36,190 nt of DNA, from positions 1 through 36,190 of the forward strand of contig JAKOXV010000019.1 in the NCBI GenBank assembly GCA_029780855.1. Reading direction: 5' to 3'. Below, piece after piece: positions 1 to 8,520 of the stretch. The notes beneath the pieces are model-generated. The model searched no databases, had not been told where the DNA came from, and was given only the letters and a program-made list of their open reading frames with translations. Position numbers and translations under genes: made by a program. Numbering within the stretch: the first letter of the stretch is position 1; every line of letters starts with the position of its first letter. This DNA comes from a bacterium (GTDB taxonomy: Bacteria; Patescibacteriota; Saccharimonadia; Saccharimonadales; JAUPVS01).

Positions 1-2
1 TG

Positions 3-3000
3 CCACTACCGCCAACTCCTCCGGCGCCCACCACGCCAAATAAAAACAGTAATAAAGGTTTGGTGATCGCTGTTATCGTTGCGGTGGTGATTGTGGCAAT
101 TATGCTTATTTCCGTGCTCGTGTTCGTAAAGCCGGTCAAAAAATCGTCAGATGCGACTACCTCAACTTCTAGTAGCTCATCTATATCATCTCCGGTGGAC
201 ACAACGTTCACTGGTCTTGTTACCGCCAGCGCTGCTGGTACAGGATTGAGTGTGACTAATAATGCGACTGTCGGGGGAACATTGACAGTGGGTGGACATA
301 TTTATCTAGGAGCGGATGCTTCACTTATTACTTCGACTAATACTGGAACATATACCGACCCATGGACTAGTAATAACACCTATACACGGCCGCTTTACTT
401 GAATAATAATCTAAGCGTTTACAGCGCTGTTATTACGGGAACTTACTACCAAAATAACTATTCCGGAGCCTGGGGAACAAACTTCCGGTGGAGCAGAAGC
501 AGTGCTGATGGTTTTCAACCAGTAGCCGCTATCGGTGGAAATGATACCGACCAATATTTTGGGGTGTACGATGCCCTTGCAAATGTTATGGATATTAAAT
601 TAAGTACAACTGGAAATTCTTATATCGATAGCGGGTATAACTTTGGGATCGGCACGACCACCCCTACGGCGAGGTTGCATGTCCACTCCACAACAGGTAC
701 AACGACTCAGTACATAACAACAGACGATACTCAAAACGCATACCTCTATCTAGGATCGGATTTTGATGGCACAGCGCGGTGGGGCGGCATCGGCTTACGA
801 TACGCCGATGATGGTATAGTACTTGCTCGTAGCGCTGATCTTAGTACTGCAAATCAGCTATTCCTAAAAAATGGTGGAAATGTAGGAATAGGAACCACGA
901 CCCCAATTTATAATCTTGATGTGTCTAATGGCTCTGGCATCGTCGGTCGCTTCTCTGGCCGCGTAATCGGTGGTGACGCCGTTAATACCAACGAGTTTGC
1001 TACCCTCGGACAGATTAACACTACGCTCGGAAGCTACTTTATTCAGGGCGGAAATAGTTTTGGTACAACCGCAACATTAGGAACGAACGACGCATACGAT
1101 CTAAAATTTAGGACTGCAGGAGTAGATCGTCTGCAAGTTTCAGCAGCCGGTGATGTAAATATTTTAACAGGTGGTTTATATGTAGGCGGCACGCAGGTGT
1201 TAACTTCTGGGAGAATCCTACAAAACGTCACGTATCAAGGTGACACTATTGCAAACAGTTACTTGACCGGCTCAGGTGCTTTGACAGTGAATGCCGGCAC
1301 AGGACTAATAGGGGGAGGGTCAGTAGCTTTAGGTGGGAGTACTACCATAAATCTTGCATCCACCGGCACTGGCGCAGCTTTTGTGCAAGGCGGTAATTCC
1401 TTCGGTGCGGATGCGATTTTGGGCACCAATGACTCATATAATTTACAGTTTGAAACCGCTGGAACGACTCGGCTGACGCTTGACACCTCTGGAAACGCCA
1501 CATTAACCGGCGATCTAACTGTCTCGGGCGGAGACATCCAAGGATCTTCATCTGGTCTTACAATCACCGGGGGTACTGCGGCAAGTGCTGGTCTAACGCT
1601 CAGCTCAACATCCAATAGCACCAAAGGATTCATCACTCTGCAAGACCCTGTTAAGCTCGTCACCAACAACCAGGCTATAGACACACTTGCAGTCTTTGAA
1701 TCGCAGGTAGAAATTGGCGGCGGCGCCACGCTAACAGTTAGCAATAGTGGTATCTACAAAGGTGTGGTGTTTGACCCAACGGTAATCTACAGCGTTCCTT
1801 TTGTACTGTCTGGCGGCCGTTCATTCGAGGAATCATCCACTCTGAAGAATCCGAATGGTGTGGCAACGAGCATGCCACACCAAACCGCATTCTATGCCGC
1901 AGCCACTCTTCAAGCTGACGGTGCAGCATTTTCTACTGACCGAACCGCATTTTTGGATCCGGGTTTGTACAATACCATTAATGGCGGGACACTTACCGCC
2001 AACACTCACACTTCATTCGGTGCGGCCTTGTCAGCGGGTAGCGGTGTAACCATAACGGATCGCCGCGGACTGGAAGTCGAGAATGCTACCGGATCAGGTT
2101 CGATTACCACGCAGTACGGTGTGTATGTCGACAACCTTACAAAGGGTACCAACGATTACGGTATCTACGTTGCAGGTGCCGACACCTATGCCCTGTGGGT
2201 TGATTCAGGAGCGGCAAGGCTAGACGGCACGTTAGAGGTGCAGGATAAACTACAGGTTGGCAGCAGTAACGTCGGTACCCTTAGTCAGTGTGGTACGCTG
2301 CTCGGCTACGCTAACTGTACGGCCGGTATTGATAACTACACTACTTCCACTGAAACCGTAAACGGTTCATTCGGTATATATAACAGCCTTGCCTTAACCC
2401 CGTCTTCTACCAATGTCAGTGTCAGCTACGGCATTCAAAATACAGCTTTCTTTGGCGGTAGTCAGAACTTTACCGGAACGGTTGGCGCTGCATACAACCA
2501 GGCATTTGGCCTTACGACAGGTAGTATTACGACGCTGGTCGGCAGCACAAACTCCATAACCGAGTCAACGAGTGGAAGTACGGTAACGAACGGGATCGCT
2601 TCTGACAATCTGGTAACCGTGAACGGAGGCACCATTACCACTGCCTACGGTGTGCGTGTCCAGCCTGCAAGTGGCGCCGGCACCATTACCACTAACTACG
2701 GTATCCTAGTTGATGCCCAAACCAAAGGCACCACTGACTACGGCATTGCAGTCGGTGCAGCCGACACCCAAACCCTCTGGCTGAGCAGCAATGCCAACAA
2801 TACCACCGCTGCAGCCGGTATTGCCTTTGGTTCTTCCCGAGATACCAATCTGTACCGATCAGCTGCTAACACGCTCAAAACAGATGATGCGTTAATGGTA
2901 GTGGGGGGAATCACAAGCCAAGCGGCCCTGACAGTGAGTTCTGGAGGAGCAGCGCTTACCGGAACAACGAGCATCAATACTTCTGGAAGTGCAGCAACTA

Positions 3001-4232
3001 CTATAGGAAATTCAACAAATAATGTTACCCTGAACGGAGGCAACAACTACTTTGGTGGGAATACTGCGGTGCTGTCTGGCAATACGTTCACAGTGCAATC
3101 TGGCTACGCCTCTATTACTGGATTAAGTTCTGGATCGAACACGACACTAACTGTTAATAACCACACGTCCGCCGGAGCAATTTTGAAATTACAAGATGCT
3201 GCCACTGACGTCTTTACGGTAGCGGATGGTGGGGCGGTAACCGCCAAGAACACAGCCAATTCTACTACTGCTTTCCAGGTACAGAATGTCTCTGGAACGA
3301 CCCTATTGAATGTGGATACAACAAACGGTCGAGTAGGGATTGGCACGACTTCGCCGTCGTATGTGTTTCACGCAAATGATAGCAGTAGTGACACACCAGC
3401 AGCATTTACAGGAGCGAGCGGGACATGTGTGGTTGATACTACGGGGGGTGGCTGGACTTGTGTGTCTGACCAGCGGCTAAAGACCAATATTACGGCAATA
3501 AGTACCACAGATGCACTGAGTAAAATTAACCATTTGGAGGGTGTGACATTTAACTGGCTGACAAATCCAAATGGTCAGCAGGTGGATGGATTTATAGCGC
3601 AGGCGGTACAGCAAGTTCTGCCCGAACTCGTAACCACAAACGCCGATGGCAACCTTACGCTAAACAAGATAGGTATTTTGCCGTATGCGGTTGCAGCTAT
3701 TCAAGAGCAGCAAAAACAGATTAATAATCTCCAGCAGAGCATTGCGAATGCAGTCACTACAGGCAGCAACGCATCATTTGCCGGCTTGAACGTATCGGGA
3801 GCAACAACTCTGACGTCCTTAACGGTTACCGGAAATGCTACCCTTGCTTCAATAACAGTAAACGGTTCAGCAACATTCAACGGAACTCTAGCGGTAAATG
3901 GCCACATTATCACAGGAAATGCTAGTGGTTCTACGGTGGCCGTACTTGGTGCTAATACCGGCACGAACGGGGTCGTAGACATTACCGGCAATGACACATC
4001 AGGAAAAATCGTAATAACCACGGGAGCAAATGTTACACCTGGCGAACTTGCCAAGGTAACCTTTGCCAAAGTATACGGCAAGGCTCCGAATGTATTACTG
4101 ACTCCTGCAAATGCAGACAGTGCGAGCGCTCAGTACTACGTTGGCACTTCTGACACGAGCACGTTTACGGTTAGTGCAAACGCGCCAACTGCGGCTAAGA
4201 CATACGTTTTCTACTATCAAATCATGCAGTAA
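3..4232 (+). CDS. Membrane-anchored repeat fibre with S74 chaperone domain (5'-partial)
   Basis: The frame is open from the window's first bases, so the true start lies upstream; TTG at 60 is only the first start-like codon. In order (numbering from 60): a Pro-rich segment before 60 (reads PLPPTPPAPTTPNKN), one membrane helix at about residues 2-24, a Ser/Thr linker, then about 1,100 residues of Gly/Thr/Asn-rich beta-repeat. The motif GIGTTTP or GIGTTSP occurs three times, as in phage tail-fibre heads. A peptidase S74 (endosialidase-type intramolecular chaperone) domain begins at S1136-D1137 with SDQRLKTN and ends near a Gln-rich coiled coil (about 1220-1240). About 150 further beta-rich residues follow, ending in Tyr/Phe-rich IMQ. 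The family trimerises fibres and may self-cleave at Ser-Asp. I infer a surface adhesin held in the cytoplasmic membrane by its N-terminus. The cargo or host target is unknown. Confidence 0.85.
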   Translation, partial: PLPPTPPAPTTPNKNSNKGLVIAVIVAVVIVAIMLISVLVFVKPVKKSSDATTSTSSSSSISSPVDTTFTGLVTASAAGTGLSVTNNATVGGTLTVGGHIYLGADASLITSTNTGTYTDPWTSNNTYTRPLYLNNNLSVYSAVITGTYYQNNYSGAWGTNFRWSRSSADGFQPVAAIGGNDTDQYFGVYDALANVMDIKLSTTGNSYIDSGYNFGIGTTTPTARLHVHSTTGTTTQYITTDDTQNAYLYLGSDFDGTARWGGIGLRYADDGIVLARSADLSTANQLFLKNGGNVGIGTTTPIYNLDVSNGSGIVGRFSGRVIGGDAVNTNEFATLGQINTTLGSYFIQGGNSFGTTATLGTNDAYDLKFRTAGVDRLQVSAAGDVNILTGGLYVGGTQVLTSGRILQNVTYQGDTIANSYLTGSGALTVNAGTGLIGGGSVALGGSTTINLASTGTGAAFVQGGNSFGADAILGTNDSYNLQFETAGTTRLTLDTSGNATLTGDLTVSGGDIQGSSSGLTITGGTAASAGLTLSSTSNSTKGFITLQDPVKLVTNNQAIDTLAVFESQVEIGGGATLTVSNSGIYKGVVFDPTVIYSVPFVLSGGRSFEESSTLKNPNGVATSMPHQTAFYAAATLQADGAAFSTDRTAFLDPGLYNTINGGTLTANTHTSFGAALSAGSGVTITDRRGLEVENATGSGSITTQYGVYVDNLTKGTNDYGIYVAGADTYALWVDSGAARLDGTLEVQDKLQVGSSNVGTLSQCGTLLGYANCTAGIDNYTTSTETVNGSFGIYNSLALTPSSTNVSVSYGIQNTAFFGGSQNFTGTVGAAYNQAFGLTTGSITTLVGSTNSITESTSGSTVTNGIASDNLVTVNGGTITTAYGVRVQPASGAGTITTNYGILVDAQTKGTTDYGIAVGAADTQTLWLSSNANNTTAAAGIAFGSSRDTNLYRSAANTLKTDDALMVVGGITSQAALTVSSGGAALTGTTSINTSGSAATTIGNSTNNVTLNGGNNYFGGNTAVLSGNTFTVQSGYASITGLSSGSNTTLTVNNHTSAGAILKLQDAATDVFTVADGGAVTAKNTANSTTAFQVQNVSGTTLLNVDTTNGRVGIGTTSPSYVFHANDSSSDTPAAFTGASGTCVVDTTGGGWTCVSDQRLKTNITAISTTDALSKINHLEGVTFNWLTNPNGQQVDGFIAQAVQQVLPELVTTNADGNLTLNKIGILPYAVAAIQEQQKQINNLQQSIANAVTTGSNASFAGLNVSGATTLTSLTVTGNATLASITVNGSATFNGTLAVNGHIITGNASGSTVAVLGANTGTNGVVDITGNDTSGKIVITTGANVTPGELAKVTFAKVYGKAPNVLLTPANADSASAQYYVGTSDTSTFTVSANAPTAAKTYVFYYQIMQ
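1038..1499 (+). repeat. Diverged 40-residue repeat pair in the fibre gene
   Basis: Two 120-bp units, 1038-1157 and 1380-1499, encode related 40-residue blocks. Both begin with F-I/V-QGGNSFG, continue with LGTND-Y-L-F-TAG, and end in a short strand-Gly turn. They look like internal duplication of a fibre module, diverged at DNA level. Confidence 0.8.
2103..2780 (+). repeat. Second 32-residue repeat pair in the fibre gene
   Basis: Two 96-bp units, 2103-2198 and 2685-2780, encode ITT-YG-VD--TKGT-DYGI-V-ADT--LW. They differ from the QGGNSFG repeat, so the shaft is built of at least two module types. A partial third unit with TTAYGVRV lies just before the second copy. Confidence 0.75.
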
Positions 4233-4236
4233 AGCA

Positions 4237-4260
4237 TAACTAGTATTATCCGGCTAGTTA
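4237..4260 (+). terminator. Weak hairpin after the fibre gene
   Basis: A perfect 7-bp inverted repeat, TAACTAG/CTAGTTA, with a 10-nt loop starts 4 nt after the fibre stop codon. The stem is AT-rich and no T-tract follows, so intrinsic termination would be weak. The rest of 4261-4360 shows no clear element other than the parA upstream region. Confidence 0.3.
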
Positions 4261-4360
4261 CCTCTGTTGAGTAGGTGGGAATAGGGCGAAGGACTAGTTT
4301 ACTCTTATGGTAAATAATGGTAGGATTAACATTAGTAGAGAAGAGGGTTAGACAACAAAA

Positions 4361-5119
4361 ATGGCACATACCATTGCAGTTCTGAATCAAAAAGGTGGGG
4401 TAGGCAAAACAACTACTGCCATCAATGTCGCCGCGTATCTGGCGAAGAGCGGTAAGTCTGTTTTGTTAGTAGATCTTGATCCACAAGGAAATGCTACAAG
4501 TGGTCTTGGCATAGATAAAAATGCAGCAGAAAACGGAACATATGCGGTACTGCTCGGGAATCAACATTTTGCGACGTTGGTTTTAGAAACACAAGTTAGT
4601 AACTTATACGTCCTACCGACCAATGCAAATTTGGCTGCCGCCGAAGTAGAGCTTGTTTCTGAGCTCGAACGAGAAAAAGCGTTACAGAGAGGACTGGCTA
4701 ATGCGGATTACGATTTTGTGATCATTGACTGTCCGCCATCGCTCGGTTTATTAACGGTAAACGCATTAACCGCTGCTGATAAAGTTTTAATTCCAGTCCA
4801 AGCGGAATACTATGCACTCGAAGGTTTGGGACAGTTGCTAAATGTAGTGCAGCGAGTAAAGCAAAGTTTGAATCCACGTTTGGAAATACTGGGAGTTGTT
4901 ATGACGATGTATGACTCACGAACCAGTTTATCCGACCAAGTACTGGATGAAGTCAAAAAGCACTTTACGAACAAAGTTTTTAAAACCGTTGTTCCCAGAA
5001 ATGTACGGCTTGCCGAAGCGCCGAGCTATGGTAAGCCGATATCCGATCATGACAAGTGGTCAAAAGGCGCAAGGGCATACAAAGCCCTAACTAAAGAAAT
5101 TCAAGAAAGATTAAAATAA
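4361..5119 (+). CDS. parA: ParA/Soj chromosome-partitioning ATPase
   Basis: A 252-residue MinD/ParA-family P-loop ATPase. The deviant Walker A is KGGVGKTT at residues 11-18, with signature Lys11 and Lys16. A Walker B-like strand reads FVIIDCPPS at about residue 120, and the C-terminal half contains PRNVRLAEAPSYGKPI, typical of Soj. The protein dimerises with ATP on the nucleoid and moves ParB-bound origins. It has no N-terminal DNA-binding extension, so it is the chromosomal Soj type and not a plasmid ParA. parB follows 16 nt later, giving the classic parAB operon. The ATG at 4361 gives the canonical N-terminus directly before the Walker A strand. Confidence 0.95.
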   Translation: MAHTIAVLNQKGGVGKTTTAINVAAYLAKSGKSVLLVDLDPQGNATSGLGIDKNAAENGTYAVLLGNQHFATLVLETQVSNLYVLPTNANLAAAEVELVSELEREKALQRGLANADYDFVIIDCPPSLGLLTVNALTAADKVLIPVQAEYYALEGLGQLLNVVQRVKQSLNPRLEILGVVMTMYDSRTSLSDQVLDEVKKHFTNKVFKTVVPRNVRLAEAPSYGKPISDHDKWSKGARAYKALTKEIQERLK

Positions 5120-5135
5120 CAGGAAAGTAACCACT

Positions 5136-6017
5136 ATGGCAACAAAAAAACCAACCAAAGGATTAGGCCGAGGATTTGATACATTAATCCCGCAAAACTT
5201 TGACTCATCTCTGTTAGAAGATGAGAAAGACCGAGTACAAAAATTACTCATTTCTGATATTCTGCCGAACAAATCGCAGCCGCGTACTGAATTTGATGAA
5301 GCAGCGCTACATGAGCTGTCGCTATCAATAAAACAGCACGGTGTACTGCAGCCAGTAGTAGTCCGGACAATTGAGGACGGAAAGTTTGGGATTGTTGCCG
5401 GTGAACGGCGTTGGCGAGCAGCTCAAAAAGCCGGACTTACGCATATACCAGCAATTATTAGAACCATGGAGGAACTGGAGCAGCTTGAAATTGCTCTGGT
5501 TGAAAACGTCCAGCGCGTAGATTTATCGCCACTTGAACAGGCTGTGTCGATTCAGCGCCTTCACGACCAATTCAGTATTGCCTATGAAGAAATCGCTAAA
5601 CGCCTGGGTAAAGCCAATGTGACCATTCAGAATACGGTACGTTTGCTTAATTTGCCGGACGATGCGCGCGCAGCCTTGCAAGCTGGAACAATTACGGAAG
5701 GTCACGCTCGGGCCATACTTTCTCTAAAAGACCATCCTGAGAAACAGACTGAACTACTAAACTTTATTATTAAGAATCACTGGTCTGTTCGCCAGGCTGA
5801 GCAGTTTGCTACCGCCACAAAAAAAGGCGCAAAGAGTACTAAGAAAGCTCAACAGCAGTTGGAGAAAACTACTCCTGAAACAGAAAAGCTGAGCAAAAAA
5901 CTACACACACCTGTAACTATCCGTAGAACTGCAAATGGCGGAAAATTAGAAATAGCATTTAAAACAAACACAGAGCTGAACAGGCTCATACGCAAGCTTT
6001 CTAAGGTCGCAAAATAA
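5136..6017 (+). CDS. parB: ParB/Spo0J chromosome-partitioning protein
   Basis: A 293-residue protein. It starts with a Lys-rich tail and GLGRGFD, the usual ParA-interacting N-terminus. The ParB N-terminal CTP-binding domain follows, with GERRWRA (residues 89-95) and ENVQR (123-127). A helix-turn-helix reads about YEEIAKRLGKANVTI near 150-165. A Lys/Gln/Thr-rich linker (about 225-255) leads to a C-terminal dimerisation domain. ParB loads on parS as a CTP-dependent clamp and stimulates ParA. An AGGAAAG ribosome site lies 9-15 nt before the ATG. It ends 5 bp from the convergent lepB stop, with no visible terminator between. I found no convincing consensus parS in the window. Confidence 0.95.
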   Translation: MATKKPTKGLGRGFDTLIPQNFDSSLLEDEKDRVQKLLISDILPNKSQPRTEFDEAALHELSLSIKQHGVLQPVVVRTIEDGKFGIVAGERRWRAAQKAGLTHIPAIIRTMEELEQLEIALVENVQRVDLSPLEQAVSIQRLHDQFSIAYEEIAKRLGKANVTIQNTVRLLNLPDDARAALQAGTITEGHARAILSLKDHPEKQTELLNFIIKNHWSVRQAEQFATATKKGAKSTKKAQQQLEKTTPETEKLSKKLHTPVTIRRTANGGKLEIAFKTNTELNRLIRKLSKVAK

Positions 6018-6022
6018 TTAAG

Positions 6023-6652
6023 CTAGTAAACTTTTGTTTTGCTAAAAGGATAGATCCGTAAGCCAAGCTTGCCGACTATATCTTTAGCCGGTACAGTACC
6101 GAAATACCGTGAATCGAGTGAATTGGTACGATTATCGCCCAGTACGAATATTTCGTTATTAGGAACTGTGATATCGACAGTACCTGGTGTGTTCTCAATA
6201 ACTGAGCCGTACGGTAATGTCTTGTCTGGATTAAAGCCATCAGGGTGTTGCTGGTTGTAAACCGTAACAACGTCATCTTTAACTACGACGCGATCTCCTG
6301 GTAGGCCAATCACGCGTTTTATGAGCTGCTTATCCGTACCGTCTTCATAATTTGTTGCACCGTGGCGATTGAAAATTATGATATCACCGCGGTTTGGAAT
6401 ATATGCTTTGTTCGTAATTTTGGCCCATGTACGCGGCAGTTTCAATACTATAAGACGGTCGTGATTGAACAGAGTAGTTTGCATGCTTGGGCCGTCAACT
6501 TCGTACGATTGAAACACGAATAGAACTAACATCCAGGCGATTAGGGGCGCTAGTGCGAGTAGTAGAATTGTAGAGAGTACGCTTTTCAGGCCGTCATGAC
6601 TACTTGAGTTCATGTGGCCAGTAGGCGATTCATGTTCGGGTTGTTCATTCAT
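6023..6652 (-). CDS. lepB: Signal peptidase I
   Basis: A 209-residue S26A membrane peptidase that removes signal peptides from exported proteins on the outer face of the membrane. One helix (about residues 23-47) is followed by GPSMQ with the nucleophile Ser56. The general-base Lys112 lies in IKRVIGLPGD, and the conserved box E box reads FVLGDNR-NSLDSR. Length matches Gram-positive SipS-type enzymes. I chose the ATG at 6652 over a TTG two codons upstream because GAGGA (plus-strand complement 6660-6664) is 7 nt upstream. It is divergent from the LCP gene, with the promoters in the 6653-6825 gap. Confidence 0.93.
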   Translation of the reverse strand: MNEQPEHESPTGHMNSSSHDGLKSVLSTILLLALAPLIAWMLVLFVFQSYEVDGPSMQTTLFNHDRLIVLKLPRTWAKITNKAYIPNRGDIIIFNRHGATNYEDGTDKQLIKRVIGLPGDRVVVKDDVVTVYNQQHPDGFNPDKTLPYGSVIENTPGTVDITVPNNEIFVLGDNRTNSLDSRYFGTVPAKDIVGKLGLRIYPFSKTKVY

Positions 6653-6664
6653 ACTCAAATCCTC

Positions 6665-6670
6665 ACTATA
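6665..6670 (-). promoter_or_regulatory. Likely lepB -10 box
   Basis: TATAGT on the minus strand lies 12 nt before the lepB ATG, and a GAGGA ribosome site sits between them. No good -35 box is visible. Confidence 0.45.
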
Positions 6671-6805
6671 CGCTAAAAATTCTGCTTATGCCATAGAAAT
6701 AGCCGCCATTAGTACGCTATCTACAGGTGTTTCTCAGACTATATAGGTAGAACTATTTGGCGGAAAAACCATACCGCAAATGTTTACGTGAAGCGCAATC
6801 AACGA

Positions 6806-6811
6806 TATACT
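6806..6811 (+). promoter_or_regulatory. Candidate -10 box of the LCP gene
   Basis: TATACT lies 14 nt before the ATG at 6826, and no Shine-Dalgarno sequence lies in between. The spacing matches other short-leader promoters in this window. It falls inside the longer reading frame from TTG 6757 and so argues for the 6826 start. Confidence 0.4.
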
Positions 6812-6825
6812 GGAATCCACGCATT

Positions 6826-8520
6826 ATGGATAATTTTAGAAGACCAAAGCGCCCGGCAAAGGGTGTATCAATAGACGGAGTTATGAGTGGGCGTAAGCGG
6901 TCTTCTACGATCACCCCCCATGCTAATCGTGTAGATTTCCGACGACGGGAAAACTTTTCTAGAGAAGCAAACCAGACGATTGGGGATTTTAGTAAACAAG
7001 ATGGGTTTCACCCTGCAAGTAAGACAGTTCTTTCTGCAAGTTCTGCTGGAGAAGGAAGTGTCGCTATACCCGCCCAGAACCCGCCTTTTGGTAGGCGAGG
7101 ATCGGTTGTAGACACGCCAAAGCCCAAAAAACGCCGATTATTTGGACGTAAAAAGGACAAAAAGGACAAGAAACCTCGGTCACTACGCTATAAAATTACG
7201 AAGCGAATACTCATTGCTCTACTAATTTTGAGCCTTCTCATTGGTGGATTTTTGGGGTGGAAGTTTGTTCGTAATACCGGCAAAGTTTTCCAGGGGAATG
7301 TTTTTGGGCTGTTTAATTCTACGAAACTGAAGGGTGAGGATCGTGGCCGTGTAAATATATTGCTAGTCGGTACCTCGGAAGATGATCCGGGTCACAGTGG
7401 CGCTTCACTTACCGATTCGATCATGATAATCAGCATTGATACGGTCAATCATAATGCATTCATGATGAGTGTTCCACGTGACCTCTGGGTAAACTATGAA
7501 ACAACCGACTGCTCACTTGGGTATCAAGGAAAAATAAATGCAGTGTATGAGTGTGGTGAAGAGATTAAGTTCCGTGAAAACGGATATCCTGATGGTGGAA
7601 TTGGTCTCTTACAGAAGGTAATTCATGAAAATCTCGGAATTGATTTCAATTACTATTCCAAGATTAACTACACGGCGTTCAGAGATGCAGTAAATGCCGT
7701 AGGTGGTATAGATGTCACCATAAAGACAGATGACCAGCGTGGTTTGTATGACGGAAACATCGGTAAAGAGGATGGGGGCCCGCTCAAACTTAGTAACGGG
7801 GTGCATCATCTTGATGGTCAAACCGCCCTCAATCTTGCGCGAGCACGGTGTGACACGGTCTGTTATGGAATAACAAAGGGTGATTTTGATCGAACCGAAC
7901 ACCAGAGAGAAATGCTGTTGGCTCTGAAGGATAAAGCACTATCACTGGGCGTTCTGAGTAATCCAGCAAAGATTGCTAGCCTCATGGATGCGGTTGGTAA
8001 TAATGTTAAAACCGATTTCCAGACGAATGAAATCAGGAGATTGTACGAAATTGGCAAAGAGATACCAAACCAAAACATTAAATCGATCGGTTTGGCAGAT
8101 GAAAATGTTCATATGGTAACAACTGGCATGATTGGAAATCAAAGCGTGGTCATACCTTCTGCTGGCAAAACAGATTTCTCGGATATCCAGCTGTATATTA
8201 AGCGACTCATAAGTAATGATCCGGTTGTTCGGGAGGGAGCTTCAGTAGTTGTATTGAACGGTAGTGGAGTAGACGGGTTGGCGACCAAAACAGGGAAGCA
8301 GCTTACAAGTGCCGGCATTGATGTTAAGACCGTTTCTAATACATCAAGCCGTGCCCAAACTACAGTAATTGCCCTCAGTAGCCAAAAGACAGCCACAAAC
8401 AATTACCTAAACAAAACCTTTAATGTAACCAGCACCACCGACACGAGCACTTTTGCGCAAGCCAAGAATTATAACGTAGACTTTGTTATAATACTGGGAC
8501 AGAATGAGGCGAATAACTAA
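6826..8520 (+). CDS. LytR-CpsA-Psr (LCP) envelope polymer transferase
   Basis: A 564-residue LCP protein. A long, basic, low-complexity cytoplasmic N-terminus (about 1-125) is followed by one membrane helix (about 127-147). The LCP domain spans about 175-370, with VNILLVGTSE, TDSIMI, SVPRDLW (about 214-220), YTAFRDAVNAVGGIDV and the Arg-rich LDGQTALNLARAR plus DRTEHQREML. A C-terminal LytR_C domain runs from about 470 to the end. The family attaches undecaprenyl-linked glycopolymers to the cell wall; the polymer here is unknown. Cys pairs in the outer domain may form disulfides. A frame-compatible TTG at 6757 would add 23 residues. The 3' end overlaps the next gene by 17 nt. Confidence 0.9.
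   Translation: MDNFRRPKRPAKGVSIDGVMSGRKRSSTITPHANRVDFRRRENFSREANQTIGDFSKQDGFHPASKTVLSASSAGEGSVAIPAQNPPFGRRGSVVDTPKPKKRRLFGRKKDKKDKKPRSLRYKITKRILIALLILSLLIGGFLGWKFVRNTGKVFQGNVFGLFNSTKLKGEDRGRVNILLVGTSEDDPGHSGASLTDSIMIISIDTVNHNAFMMSVPRDLWVNYETTDCSLGYQGKINAVYECGEEIKFRENGYPDGGIGLLQKVIHENLGIDFNYYSKINYTAFRDAVNAVGGIDVTIKTDDQRGLYDGNIGKEDGGPLKLSNGVHHLDGQTALNLARARCDTVCYGITKGDFDRTEHQREMLLALKDKALSLGVLSNPAKIASLMDAVGNNVKTDFQTNEIRRLYEIGKEIPNQNIKSIGLADENVHMVTTGMIGNQSVVIPSAGKTDFSDIQLYIKRLISNDPVVREGASVVVLNGSGVDGLATKTGKQLTSAGIDVKTVSNTSSRAQTTVIALSSQKTATNNYLNKTFNVTSTTDTSTFAQAKNYNVDFVIILGQNEANN
8484..8492 (+). promoter_or_regulatory. Extended -10 promoter inside the LCP gene
   Basis: TGtTATAAT lies in the last codons of the LCP gene, 11 nt before the ATG at 8504. 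It is a perfect -10 box with a TGn extension. It could give the membrane-protein gene its own short-leader transcript. Confidence 0.5.

Noticed and set aside
1259-4081. Several long minus-strand frames opposite the fibre gene
   Set aside because: They are Val/Pro/Ala-rich mirror images of a Thr/Gly/Asn-rich repeat protein, as expected from antisense reading of its codons.
6782-6797. Second parS-like string near parB (minus-strand CTTCACGTAAACA)
   Set aside because: It needs a one-base deletion that destroys the palindrome required for ParB dimer binding.
6757-6825. Upstream TTG start for the LCP gene
   Set aside because: The added 23 residues are not family-like and would overlap the likely -10 box; ATG 6826 is preferred but not proven.
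7471-7486. TGTTCCACGTGACCTC resembles parS (TGTTTCACGTGAAACA)
   Set aside because: It matches only about 11 of 16 positions and encodes the conserved SVPRDLW motif of the LCP domain, so the likeness is explained by coding constraint.
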